Below, piece after piece: positions 7,743 to 16,752 of a DNA stretch of 64,000 nucleotides. The DNA is taken from the NCBI GenBank assembly GCA_965205365.1, contig CBDBGT010000010.1, forward strand, positions 1-64,000. The letters run 5' to 3'. Under the pieces are notes generated by a model, which saw only the letters and a program-made list of their open reading frames with translations, searched no databases and had not been told where the DNA came from. Both the position numbers and the translations under genes were made by a program. Source of the DNA: JALZUR01 sp965205365. Its GTDB lineage: Bacteria > Bdellovibrionota > Bdellovibrionia > Bdellovibrionales > UBA1609. How positions within the stretch are numbered: the first letter of the stretch is position 1; the number at the start of each line of letters is the position of its first letter.

Positions 7743-8561
7743 ATGAAAAGGCCAAGCAATGGGTTTAGCATCATTGAAGTCATTATAGCTTTTACTATAA
7801 TGAGCGTACTTTCATTAGGCTTTATAAGCTTCACTCAGAGCCAAGTAGAAATAATGTCTTTAATGGCGGATAAATTAAAAAAAATTGAATTTGAACGTAT
7901 TATTCGTGAGTCAATTACAAATTCAACTGCTTGTAAAAACTCTTTTGCTGGGCAAAAAATTAGTTCAAACAAACAAAAACACTATAATATCTTAGCACTC
8001 AAAGACTCTTTAAATAAAACTACTTTCAAAAGCAACACGGATATAGAAAAATTAAATGTAGGACAAATGTATTTTAGGAATAGAAGTATAGCTGTAAAAG
8101 AGTCATCTGGATTAATCAGTTTAACAGTACCGGTTCAAAGGCTTTCTAATTCAGGCATAAAACACTTTAAACCCATAAAGATCAATCTATTTGCATCAGT
8201 TGATAAACAATTTAAAATCTCAGGATGTTCAGCATCTTCAATACCCTCAATAGACCCTTTAGGAATAAATCGAGATGGCTGGCTTTGCAGTTGTAATGGA
8301 GACTTTACAAGTTCACATGAGGGAGGCTCTACTGTTTGCATTCTACAAGAAAAAGGAAGAATTGGAAATTTATGGGTTGCTCCAGATCCATGGACTAAAA
8401 CGACAGGTAGAAACTTCAGCTGCAATAGAGGAAAAGCTCCAAATCCACCTGGAACAAAACCACTTCTCAGATGGAACTATCACTACTATTCAACTGTTAA
8501 TGAAAGATGCAATATGGTTGAGTCTTCGAATTCAGTTACTGAAGAATGTTCTAATTTTTAG
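7743..8561 (+). CDS. Prepilin-like protein with N-terminal methylation motif
   Basis: I choose the ATG at 7743 (272 residues), which gives a short basic leader MKRPSNG directly before FSIIEVIIAFTIMSVLSLGF. This matches a type IV prepilin cleavage site (G then F, with Glu at position +5) and a hydrophobic helix. The enzyme PilD would cut and methylate it, and the protein would enter a pilus or type II secretion pseudopilus. The C-terminal half is Cys-rich (SGCSAS, LCSCNGDF, NFSCNRG, ERCNMV, EECSNF), suggesting disulfides outside the cytoplasm. No other pilus gene is nearby and the gene sits between IS relics, so it is an orphan minor pilin or a displaced one. Confidence 0.72.
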   Translation: MKRPSNGFSIIEVIIAFTIMSVLSLGFISFTQSQVEIMSLMADKLKKIEFERIIRESITNSTACKNSFAGQKISSNKQKHYNILALKDSLNKTTFKSNTDIEKLNVGQMYFRNRSIAVKESSGLISLTVPVQRLSNSGIKHFKPIKINLFASVDKQFKISGCSASSIPSIDPLGINRDGWLCSCNGDFTSSHEGGSTVCILQEKGRIGNLWVAPDPWTKTTGRNFSCNRGKAPNPPGTKPLLRWNYHYYSTVNERCNMVESSNSVTEECSNF

Positions 8562-8939
8562 ATTAATTTCTAATTTTAAATTACTTGCTAATATTTATAT
8601 CTCATTAACTTTCTTTTTAACCTGCTTAGCCCCTCGGTCTATACTGATAAATTTGATAGCACTGTTACCTCTCATCTACCCTAAAGCATTTCTACTCATA
8701 CCTTTGCTCATACCAAAGCGTTCATCCTTAATCTCTGAAACGGTGAAAAATTTAAATCTCTTATTAACAAAAAATTTTATCTGCTCTGTTTTTAAACCTT
8801 TTACCACTTCAACTTTTTCTTCAAACTCTTTATAAGTCCTCCACAATCTCAACTGATTCCACTACAGGATTTATTTGTACTTTTTTAAACTCTTCTTCAA
8901 TTTAAAACTTTAAAAAAAGGGGAAAGGGACTTAACAGGT
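8562..8939. other. Decayed DNA between prepilin gene and IS5 region
   Basis: The minus strand has a coding-like stretch near 8690-8840 (EFEEKVEVVKGLKTEQIKFF, then TVSEIKDERFGMSKGMSRNAL) that ends in a stop and has no credible start. I do not recognise it. No intact gene is supported. Confidence 0.35.
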
Positions 8940-9059
8940 TTAGTTAAATTCACCCTGTGCCCCATTACTGAATTCAGCCATTAATATTTCATAGTCTATA
9001 GCCTCAACATTTATAACTTTTAAAGGCGTTGTTGCACATGAAGCAACAGACCTTGTGAT

Positions 9060-9708
9060 TTAAATTTTACAGACGGGCATAAAAATTTATTTAAAATCTT
9101 ACATTTAATAGCAGCTTCATTAAACTGACTCTTAAACTCCGTGAAACTTCACTCTCTAAACCTTTAACTAAATCATCAAAAACCTATTTGTCTTTAAAAG
9201 AATTTTCACTCAAACACATTGATAAAATTTCTCCATCTCCTTCATCCAGAGCTAAATGTAATTTCATCCAAGTCCTGCTCTTTGAATAGCCATGCTGCCG
9301 CACTTTCCACTCACCCGCACCAAAAACTTTTAAACCCGCCTAATCCATAACAATATGGATTTTCTTGCCTTTTCATTGTACTTTTCCAAGTTTAATTGCT
9401 AGCTTCTTAAGGCGTTTTGAAAGGGTTGAATAGTCTAGTGTTGGTAAATTAAACTTTAAAAGCTTTAGAAGACTTTGGGTAAACCCTTGAGTTGCTCGAA
9501 GGGGAAGCTTAAAAAAAGACCGGACCATTAAGATGGCTTCCATTGCAGAATCAGAATAGATTTTTTGAAACCCTGGTCCTGTAGTCTGTTCAAGCCAGGA
9601 GTGTTTTAAGTTTTTAGGAAAATAAAAAGTTATGGAACCACGCCCTATGAGCTCCTTATTATAGTTTTTCTAATTAATCTGTTTAAGTCTTCTACCCACT
9701 CTAACCAT
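9060..9708 (-). pseudogene. Decayed IS5-family (IS903-type) transposase
   Basis: The minus strand reads, from about 9708, MVRVGRRLKQIN, then after a stop LEQTTGPGFQKIYSDSAMEA, ILMVRSFFKLPLRATQGF, LPTLDYSTLSKRLKKL, KKIHIVMD, a stop, GLKVFGAGEWKVRQHG and WMKLHLALDEGDGEI. These are the conserved blocks of IS5/IS903 transposases (TLDYSTLSRR, the Asp after HIVMD, and the WrKLHLA-D region). At least four stop codons lie in or between them, so the gene is dead. The start side was further separated from its terminus by the IS1634 insertion. Confidence 0.85.
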
Positions 9709-9745
9709 CCTTGGTATGTTAAATCAAATTTATTTTAGGATGGGT
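9649..9745. repeat. 97-bp direct repeat, left copy, around IS1634 pieces
   Basis: The block starting gagctccttattatag and ending tattttaggatgggt recurs at 11364-11460. The two copies bracket the IS1634-derived segment exactly, which makes this a second long target duplication for the same IS family. Confidence 0.88.
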
Positions 9746-11365
9746 TAGAACTCTGGGACAACACAAGGATGCAAGAGAAATAGCCATTATTAAGAAAGCA
9801 GCACAGGACTTAATAATAGAGCTAAAAAACACAAAAAACCCAGCCCTTCCTGGAATGGAAGAAACTGTGCACTCCACGACTTGCACAAAAAAAGCCAGCA
9901 CAAGAAACCCAGAGCTAGTGGATATAAAGAATCTATCTGAGCAAGATCGTGTTAACCAAGGCATTCACACAGTTTTAGGCAAAGTTTATAATCAAATGAA
10001 CTTTAACGATATCATAAAAAACACAAAAAAAGATGATGAGTGGAACTCTATTCTTCAAGATTGTGTTTTAGCAAGAATCTCTAGGCCGCAGAGTAAAAGA
10101 AAAACAGCAGATAGCTTAAAAAAAGTTTTCTCAAAACCCCTTCCTCTTCATAAGATATACCGTATGATGGACAGAGTTTTTCTAAACGAAGAAAGACTAA
10201 AATCAAAAGTCTTAAATTCCACTCTAAACCTTTTTAATGACCAGGTTGACGTTATGTTCTTTGATGTCACAACTTTGACCGGGAAAAGATAATTGTTCGT
10301 CTTTTAAAGAAAGCCAAAGATGGAAAACTTAAAGCAAGTGACCTTATAACTAATTATGGAACGAAAAAGTACCTTAAGTCTTTTAAGGGGGATGTAGAGG
10401 TTGATAAGTGTAAGATTAGTAGAGACGCTCAGTGGGATGGTTTTCATGGTGTCATTACAAATCTTGAAGACAAGTCTGTAGCTGAAGTTTTAGAGCGTTA
10501 TAGAGGGCTGTGGAAAATAGAACAAGCGTTTAGAATAAATAAGACAGATTTAAAGATGCGACCTATTTTTCATTGGAAGTCTGAGAGGATTAAGGCTCAT
10601 ATTGGAATTTGTTTTCTAGCATATGCAATTGTTTGTAGAGTAAATAAGCTTATTAAGGAAAACCAATTAGAGTTTAGTTTTTTAGATCTTAAAGAGGAGT
10701 TAAATAGAGATGAGTACAGTGTTTTAAAAGACTCTAGTACGGGGCGATTTTATGAGCTTGTATCTAAGACTACTCCTGTTTTAAAGAAAATTTACCAAGT
10801 TTTAAACCTTAAGAGAAAGGACTGTATTCGCCTAGTTAAAGAGCAAATGTAGTGACCCCAGCAAAATCTAAGCACTTGATTTTATTAGCTTTATGCGCCG
10901 TGTTGTGTCGAAGTCAGGAGTCTGCAGCTGAAGTTTTAGAGCGTTATAGAGGGCTGTGGAAAATAGAACAAGCGTTTAGAATAAATAAGACAGATTTAAA
11001 GATGCGACCTATTTTTCATTGGAAGTCTGAGAGGATTAAGGCTCATATTGGAATTTGTTTTCTAGCATATGCAATTGTTTGTAGAGTAAATAAGCTTATT
11101 AAGGAAAACCAATTAGAGTTTAGTTTTTTAGATCTTAAAGAGGAGTTAAATAGAGATGAGTACAGTGTTTTAAAAGACTCTAGTACGGGGCGATTTTATG
11201 AGCTTGTATCTAAGACTACTCCTGTTTTAAAGAAAATTTACCAAGTTTTAAACCTTAAGAGAAAGGACTGTATTCGCCTAGTTAAAGAGCAAATGTAGTG
11301 ACCCCAGCAAAATCTAAGCACTTGATTTTATTAGCTTTATGCGCCGTGTTGTGTCGAAGTCAGGA
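9745..11365 (+). pseudogene. Two broken IS1634-family transposase fragments in tandem
   Basis: Fragment one (9745-about 10919) corresponds to 3037-4668 of the complete element. It lacks the left terminus and the first 31 codons and has an internal deletion of about 457 bp at 10275 (original 3566-4022), which shifts the frame. It keeps the right inverted repeat. Fragment two (10919-11365) begins right at that terminus and matches only 4222-4668, the last 447 bp including the right inverted repeat. A few substitutions (for example gtctgtag for gtctgcag at 10475) separate the pieces from the complete copy. Chimeric open frames across the junctions are not genes. Confidence 0.9.
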
Positions 11366-11460
11366 GCTCCTTATTATAGTTTTTCTAATTAATCTGTTTA
11401 AGTCTTCTACCCACTCTAACCATCCTTGGTATGTTAAATCAAATTTATTTTAGGATGGGT
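11364..11460. repeat. 97-bp direct repeat, right copy, around IS1634 pieces
   Basis: Second copy of 9649-9745. It overlaps the last two bases of the IS1634 right terminus, as expected for a duplication generated at insertion. Confidence 0.88.
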
Positions 11461-11524
11461 GGGTAAAGATTTTTAAGTTGTTGGTCTAGGTTGAGTAATC
11501 ATGTGCAACAACGCCACTTTTAAA

Positions 11525-11874
11525 GATTTATTTACTTCCTTCATATTACTCCCATAATAAAATAGGAAAAATTTACTTTCCATCCTTAGTTAAATTCCAA
11601 GCTTTAACTCATAACTTCTTAACTAAATCCACTCTTAAATCACCTTATTAATCTTATTTAACATTCAGTCAGTAAGAAGCCTTCCTGTTGATATTTCATA
11701 CTCCCTTTATAGCCTTGCATTTTTTAATGAAATAAGATTATAAATTATTACTATTGAATTCTCATGCTAAATCTACTAGAATTACAAAAAATCCACTTTC
11801 CTATAATTAATTTAATACAAGAAAAGTTTACAAAACTACTAAAATAACTATTTTTATTTCCACCAAAATCACTT
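11525..11874. other. AT-rich intergenic stretch before bioY
   Basis: Apart from the first codons of the split gene near 11525-11544, I see no gene, RNA or strong hairpin here. The bioY promoter must lie in its right part, but no single -35/-10 pair stands out. Confidence 0.4.
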
Positions 11875-12456
11875 ATGCTCTCTCTCATGACGGAAAATCG
11901 TGCTTTAGCTTCTCATTTTATTGACAATTACTCTCAATCTAACCTTTTAAAAGAATCAATAGCCCCGTTGACCGGTCTTTTTCCCTTAAGTCTTCTCGCA
12001 CAAGTCTCAGTGCCTCTACCCTTCACTCCTATTCCAATTACTGGACAAACTTTTGGTGTGGGTTTTCTCTCTCTTATGTATAGAGCTAAAAGAGGTTTTT
12101 TAATTGTCAGTTTGTATTTATTTTTAGGCGCCATGGGCGCTCCTACATTTGCCATGGCCAAAAGTGAACTCTTAGGCCCTACAAGTGACTACCTATTTGG
12201 TATGCTCTTAACTTCCTTAGTGATTAGCTATTTAGCGGATAGGGGCTGGTCAAAATCTTTTTATAAGTCTTTATTGGCTCTTGCCTTTGGCAGTTTTGTG
12301 ACCTTCTCTTTAGGTTTAATAGTCTTATCTTATTTTCTGCCCAAAGAACAGGTTTTAAGCCTTGGGCTAATCCCTTTTTTGCCTGAAGCTGTTATTAAAT
12401 CCTTGTTAGCAGTAGGCCTTATCAGCTCTATTAACAAGAGTGTGGTAAAAAAATGA
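11875..12456 (+). CDS. bioY: Biotin transporter BioY
   Basis: The 193-residue membrane protein matches BioY, the substrate-binding S component of energy-coupling-factor biotin transporters, in length and in its core: PFTPIPITGQTFGVGFLSLMY followed by LYLFLGAMGAPTFA. About six hydrophobic segments are visible. It imports biotin across the inner membrane, alone or with an ECF energy module; no module is nearby. Two starts are possible, ATG 11875 or ATG 11887; neither has a clear ribosome binding site. The next gene overlaps its end by 4 bases. A solitary bioY suggests the cell takes up biotin instead of, or besides, making it. Confidence 0.9.
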   Translation: MLSLMTENRALASHFIDNYSQSNLLKESIAPLTGLFPLSLLAQVSVPLPFTPIPITGQTFGVGFLSLMYRAKRGFLIVSLYLFLGAMGAPTFAMAKSELLGPTSDYLFGMLLTSLVISYLADRGWSKSFYKSLLALAFGSFVTFSLGLIVLSYFLPKEQVLSLGLIPFLPEAVIKSLLAVGLISSINKSVVKK

Positions 12457-13007
12457 CTTTAAAAGTCCTATTTTGTATTCTTATCTTTGGTTTGTACAAT
12501 ACTTTATTAGCCGATGTTAAAGTTGCCTTTATTGAAGCACGAAATCTATGGAGAACAACAATTGAGTACGAACCTCAAGGGCGTTTTTTTCACACAGCGA
12601 TCTCTGTTGGAGATCAATGGCTCCACGCTCACCCGCGTAAAGGAGTGGAATTAATTGATGATCTTACTGAGTTTGGCCCCTATAAAGAAATTCTTAGAAC
12701 TGACCAATATGAAGAGCCTAATGAAAATTTTTTAAGAAGACATCTTAACCTACCTTTTAACCTTTTCACTTCTTGGAATCATGATTTATCTACATATTGC
12801 TCTAAAATCATAGGTAAGTTTTTCAATATAAAGCCTGAGATAATGAGATTTGAATCTCCAGGTTGGAAAAACATTCCTAACCTTCCCAGGGGGGAACTTG
12901 GCCTCTCCCCTGACGACCTTTATAAAAAACTACAAGATATTGGATTTAAAAAAAGCACATCTTCTTTATACCCAAGCTGCCGTTCTTTTTTTTCATCCAA
13001 AAAATAA
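12453..13007 (+). CDS. YiiX/YebB-like secreted NlpC/P60-type amidase or peptidase
   Basis: The protein has 184 residues with an N-terminal signal peptide (MTLKVLFCILIFGLYNTLLA). His47 in RFFHTAISVGD and Cys116 in STYCSKIIGKFF match the permuted papain-like order (His first, then the Y-C-S-x-x-x motif) of YiiX/YebB-type enzymes. These act on peptidoglycan peptides or lipids in the periplasm. It overlaps bioY by 4 bases, so it is co-transcribed, although no functional link with biotin is obvious. The substrate cannot be told from sequence. Confidence 0.7.
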   Translation: MTLKVLFCILIFGLYNTLLADVKVAFIEARNLWRTTIEYEPQGRFFHTAISVGDQWLHAHPRKGVELIDDLTEFGPYKEILRTDQYEEPNENFLRRHLNLPFNLFTSWNHDLSTYCSKIIGKFFNIKPEIMRFESPGWKNIPNLPRGELGLSPDDLYKKLQDIGFKKSTSSLYPSCRSFFSSKK

Positions 13008-13335
13008 TATTAACATAGTAAGGTCATTCCCACCATATTTAATTTACTGAACTATTTTCAAGTCTAAAACTAGTAGAATCAAAAATAACCTAAATCTCTA
13101 GACGATTTATGTCTTAAATGTTAAATCGCCGCTTAAAAAAATTTAACACCTACTCTATTTTCAGCTTAGCTTTAAGAGCCCTCTCCCTTACCCTTTTTGC
13201 AATTACAAGATCTCTTTCTCTCTTGCAGCACACCCTGTATAATTCGTAAGCTAGACCTTATAGATGAGGCCTCCTTAGTGTCTTTTGACACAGGTGGACT
13301 CAGGCTGCAAGTTTCCTTTTCTTTGGAATAACCGC
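13008..13335. other. Intergenic stretch, no supported gene
   Basis: Contains an imperfect inverted repeat near 13098-13127 (gacgattta / taaatcgcc). The minus strand has a short coding-like run near 13150-13245 (KRERDLVIAKRVRERALKAK) without start or recognisable family. Confidence 0.35.
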
Positions 13336-13341
13336 TATAAT
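13336..13341 (+). promoter_or_regulatory. Probable -10 box upstream of large lipoprotein gene
   Basis: TATAAT lies 39 bases before the start codon at 13381. The -35 region (ttcctt around 13313) is weak. A ribosome binding site gagg follows at 13371-13374. Confidence 0.45.
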
Positions 13342-13380
13342 GTTAAATAACTTTAACAAGTTTATAAAAAGAGGCTTTTA

Positions 13381-16300
13381 ATGTACAGGACGTTTAAAAA
13401 TTATATAAGACTCTTTACTATTTTATCAAGTTCATTTTATTTCACAGGCTGTTTAAAAAAAGATACCAGCGTCTCACCTCTAGAAAGATCAATTACATCT
13501 AACGAATCTATTAAAGAAGTTAATTATAGTCCTCCATCTAAAATTGTTGTTTATCCTGATGTTAGAGATTTAGTGAATGGCACAAATATTCAAAAAAACT
13601 ACAGCTCTAATAATGAAAGTGCTGTTTTGATGTATTCAGCTAATGACATAAAGACAAATAAAGCTATTCAATCTGTTCAGTGGACTTATGGTGGGAAGGT
13701 TACTAAAGGATGGACCTTCAAAGCTTACATGAATAAAAATATAGGCAGTGATGTAAGTTTAGAAATTAAGGATACTCATGGGTACACTCACACTGATTCA
13801 TTTACAGTGTCGTTTCAAGATACTTGTGGCACCATTTCCCATGGTGAAGATTATAGTTTTTGCTTGAGAACAGATCAAATTGAAACTGATGGCGATTATC
13901 TTAAAGGAGGAAATGAAAACATACTTTTTTATTTATCACATGGAGATTCGTTAGAAGACAATATAAGTAATGCAAGAGCTTACATTGAATATGAAGATTC
14001 AAAAGAATATGGAGAATCAATTGAAATAACTGATTTGATAACGTTTCAAGGACAAAACCTAGTGATAAACCCACTGTCTTTAACAACTTTAGATATAGAT
14101 CCCATGAGAAGAATTTTTGTACGCCTTATGGGTGATTATAACTCTATAACTGCTCCGTATAATATACAAACAACAACAGCAAGCTCTAGAGCGTTTTTAT
14201 TAGGAACTTCTAACTTAAATTTAAACTTTGATGATTCAGTGATACATTTAAACATTATAAGCTCTACAGCAAGATTTGGAAGAATTGAAACAGGCTTAAT
14301 TGGAACAAGCTTTAACCTTTCCTCAATTCCTGCAGGCACTTACACAATTGAAGCACAGAGTAAGACTAAAACAAGTTTTGCAACAATTTTTGTAAATGCT
14401 TTAGAAAGTGTTGATGTTAACTTTTCTATGCAAAGCAAAGACCCTTTAAGGGAGGGAAGAATTTTAATATCAGAAAGTTTTTCTGTAAAAAGAGTAAGTA
14501 TAAACTCCTTAGGAGGAGTAAATTCTTTTTCAACACCTGCTCTCCCTGTGCCTAAAGTTAATGACCTTCAAGTGGTATCCCTTACCTCACCTCATCTAGG
14601 CCCTTTTACTCTAAGTCGATTTAAAAATAACTTTAAAAAAATTAAAGAACAGTTTTTAGAGGATGAAAATGCACCGTTACCAACCCTTAAAACTAATTTG
14701 TACCACAATTATATAAATGGATCTGTTCAAAATTATAAGCCTCCAAAGCCAAACAAATTTATTGATAAAGATATAGCCTTAAAACCCGGACACACATATA
14801 TGCATTTTATATATGGGGAGCACCCACTTTTATTTAGGGCAAGAAGTATGCGAGCTTTAGAGCAATCGAGAGAAAATTGTATTTCAAACCAAAATACCCC
14901 AGTGTCAGACTGTGTTAGATCATATAATAATGCTGTTAGTACTTGGGATGCCTTTGAGAGCATAAGCTCACATATTGACATAGACATTAGATACACAGTT
15001 ACAGGGAAAATTAATGGAATAGATCAAGAAATTGTGTATGATTACAAGTTTTCATCAAGAGACTTTGTAAATGAAAATGGAGGTATTGAGAGTGCTTCTC
15101 TTAAGCGAGCTTTTTCATCTAATATGGGTAATGGTTGGCTTTTACAAAAGCCAAAACAAATATTTATTCCAGAAAACATGACAGAGCCAAAAGTAACTGC
15201 TGAGCTACTCACTCCTTTTCCAAAAGACATCACTAGAGGAAACGAAGCTGTAAGAAAACAAAACTTCTGGGTGAACTTATCCGTAGGTTTAGTGGATATT
15301 CAAAGAGCTCCAAGTATTGCACAGTATTTACAACATGATGGAGTTAACGATGTTAAAGCCAATAAAGTTAAGTCATCAAAACTTCATGCAAACTTGCTCA
15401 CGGGAACATACAAAATGTTTCCAGTTCACGCCTCAACAAAGGCTGGAGAGTATTATCACAATAAAAATATGGAAGTAGAGTTTCTTATTGAGATAGATAA
15501 AGTTGACGGATATGAAATTAAAGGTGTTTGGGGGCACATAAGGTACAAGGAAAACCTTTATCCTAATACAAAAGAGGGCATCAAAGAAAAGGTGCAAAAC
15601 TTTATTATGATAGACAATAAAAAAGCGACTTTTACTTTAAAGAGAGTTGATTTTTTTGGAGTAGATAAGCTGCCATTTGATTATGAAGATGAAGGCATCT
15701 TAAGTTTTGAACTAGGCTTAGTTATAGTTGACAAGAAACATCCTGAATTAGGAGAGCAGTTAGGGCCACTTGGTAAAATTTTAGAATTTCAACCTCATTA
15801 CAATATAACAAATAAGTCAGAGTTACCATACAGTAAGGACCCTAAGCTATACTCAACACCAAATTTCACTCATGCAAAAAGAAAAATGACAAACTTATTC
15901 TCCATATTGATGAGAAGCTCACTTTATAATTCAAATACATCACAAAATAAACTTTTCTATAATGATGCCTCACTCCCCTTTGGCGGAAAAAATAAAAATC
16001 ATTCAGGCCATGGACATAAAAAGGGCTACGGTCTTGATTTAAGATACCCTGCAATTAACAAGCCTAATAGTGTAGAAAATTGGGATCAATCAAGGCGACA
16101 TTACAATAATGAAGGAATAGAGGATAAAAATTTTGATGTTAAGTTCTGTGACTTAAATCGAAATTTGCAAACAGGATACTCTTCTACAAGACTTTATCAC
16201 GGGCATAATAAAATAAAGGCCATGAAAAGATATTTATGGATTAAACGATATGCTTCTGAAGTAAACAGCCTTTACTCAGATTTGTTTGCTCCAGAGTATC

Positions 16301-16746
16301 AGAATAGATCATTAAAAAATGAGAACTTAAATGGAGATCTCCTAATATACATTACAGATACTTTTTGTCTAGCTCAAAGCCCCATGTCCTCTCCTTGTAC
16401 AAATCTTGTTAATACAAATACCATAGAAAATAAAAAATTAGTTCTAGATCTAATATCCTATATTGCTCATGCAAGAGCTGGAATTGATACTATGACAAAT
16501 CTTGGAAAAGACATTAATAAAATATTTATTAGTGCTGGTGAAAAATCTATGCCGTGTTTTCCAAAGAAAAAACCTGGAATTGATTTTACTTACACTGAGC
16601 AGTGGCATCAAAACCTATTTGAAAACGGCAAAATGCCTGATGGAGCCAGTGCAGGCATAGGAACATGGAAAAATAAAGAAAAAATAAAGTATGATTTAAA
16701 TACAAGATTTCATATGAGTCATATTCATATTAATGTTAACAGATAG
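13381..16746 (+). CDS. Large lipoprotein with C-terminal LAS-type metallopeptidase motifs
   Basis: The 1121-residue protein begins with a lipoprotein signal whose lipobox is FTGC (Cys24). Residues 45-370 are beta-rich and contain an Ig/PKD-like stretch (about 85-150). The C-terminal part has H879-x6-D886 in HGHKKGYGLD and H1114-x-H1116 in MSHIHIN. This is the zinc-ligand pattern of LAS metallopeptidases (MepA, VanY, M15/M74), which cut peptidoglycan peptides. The intervening insertion is long and the usual fold is not obvious, so the enzymatic call is tentative. A secreted protein gene follows 6 bases downstream and is probably in the same operon. The membrane side and substrate are unknown. 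Confidence 0.6.
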   Translation: MYRTFKNYIRLFTILSSSFYFTGCLKKDTSVSPLERSITSNESIKEVNYSPPSKIVVYPDVRDLVNGTNIQKNYSSNNESAVLMYSANDIKTNKAIQSVQWTYGGKVTKGWTFKAYMNKNIGSDVSLEIKDTHGYTHTDSFTVSFQDTCGTISHGEDYSFCLRTDQIETDGDYLKGGNENILFYLSHGDSLEDNISNARAYIEYEDSKEYGESIEITDLITFQGQNLVINPLSLTTLDIDPMRRIFVRLMGDYNSITAPYNIQTTTASSRAFLLGTSNLNLNFDDSVIHLNIISSTARFGRIETGLIGTSFNLSSIPAGTYTIEAQSKTKTSFATIFVNALESVDVNFSMQSKDPLREGRILISESFSVKRVSINSLGGVNSFSTPALPVPKVNDLQVVSLTSPHLGPFTLSRFKNNFKKIKEQFLEDENAPLPTLKTNLYHNYINGSVQNYKPPKPNKFIDKDIALKPGHTYMHFIYGEHPLLFRARSMRALEQSRENCISNQNTPVSDCVRSYNNAVSTWDAFESISSHIDIDIRYTVTGKINGIDQEIVYDYKFSSRDFVNENGGIESASLKRAFSSNMGNGWLLQKPKQIFIPENMTEPKVTAELLTPFPKDITRGNEAVRKQNFWVNLSVGLVDIQRAPSIAQYLQHDGVNDVKANKVKSSKLHANLLTGTYKMFPVHASTKAGEYYHNKNMEVEFLIEIDKVDGYEIKGVWGHIRYKENLYPNTKEGIKEKVQNFIMIDNKKATFTLKRVDFFGVDKLPFDYEDEGILSFELGLVIVDKKHPELGEQLGPLGKILEFQPHYNITNKSELPYSKDPKLYSTPNFTHAKRKMTNLFSILMRSSLYNSNTSQNKLFYNDASLPFGGKNKNHSGHGHKKGYGLDLRYPAINKPNSVENWDQSRRHYNNEGIEDKNFDVKFCDLNRNLQTGYSSTRLYHGHNKIKAMKRYLWIKRYASEVNSLYSDLFAPEYQNRSLKNENLNGDLLIYITDTFCLAQSPMSSPCTNLVNTNTIENKKLVLDLISYIAHARAGIDTMTNLGKDINKIFISAGEKSMPCFPKKKPGIDFTYTEQWHQNLFENGKMPDGASAGIGTWKNKEKIKYDLNTRFHMSHIHINVNR

Positions 16747-16752
16747 AGAAAA

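Larger units (their letters stand above)
9025..11515 (-). mobile_element. IS5-family (IS903-type) element carrying nested IS1634 pieces
   Basis: Terminal inverted repeats ggcgttgttgcacatg (9025-9040) and catgtgcaacaacgcc (11500-11515) match perfectly. A 9-bp direct repeat, acttttaaa, flanks them at 9016-9024 and 11516-11524; 9-bp duplications are typical of the IS903 group. The IS1634-derived block and its duplicated target (about 1.7 kb) sit inside. Without it the element is about 775 bp, shorter than a usual IS903-type element of about 1.05 kb, so internal sequence has been lost. Confidence 0.85.
8940..11544 (-). pseudogene. Short gene split by the IS5 element
   Basis: On the minus strand a start codon at 11544, behind the ribosome-binding sequence gggag, opens the frame MKEVNKSLK, which reaches the IS5 target duplication at 11516-11524. 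Beyond the element the frame resumes at 9015 as VINVEAIDYEILMAEFSNGA and ends at a TAA at 8940-8942. Removing the insertion and one copy of the 9-bp duplication restores a 34-codon reading frame. It may be the beginning of a longer gene now decayed. The function is unknown. Confidence 0.45.

Noticed and set aside
8275..8835. A 186-residue open frame overlapping the prepilin gene
   Set aside because: It overlaps the better supported prepilin frame for nearly 290 bases, has no ribosome binding site and its tail is low-complexity Leu/Ile/Phe.
10852..11298. A 148-residue frame starting MTPAKSKHLILL
   Set aside because: It starts in the right end of one IS1634 fragment and runs into the next; it is a junction artefact.
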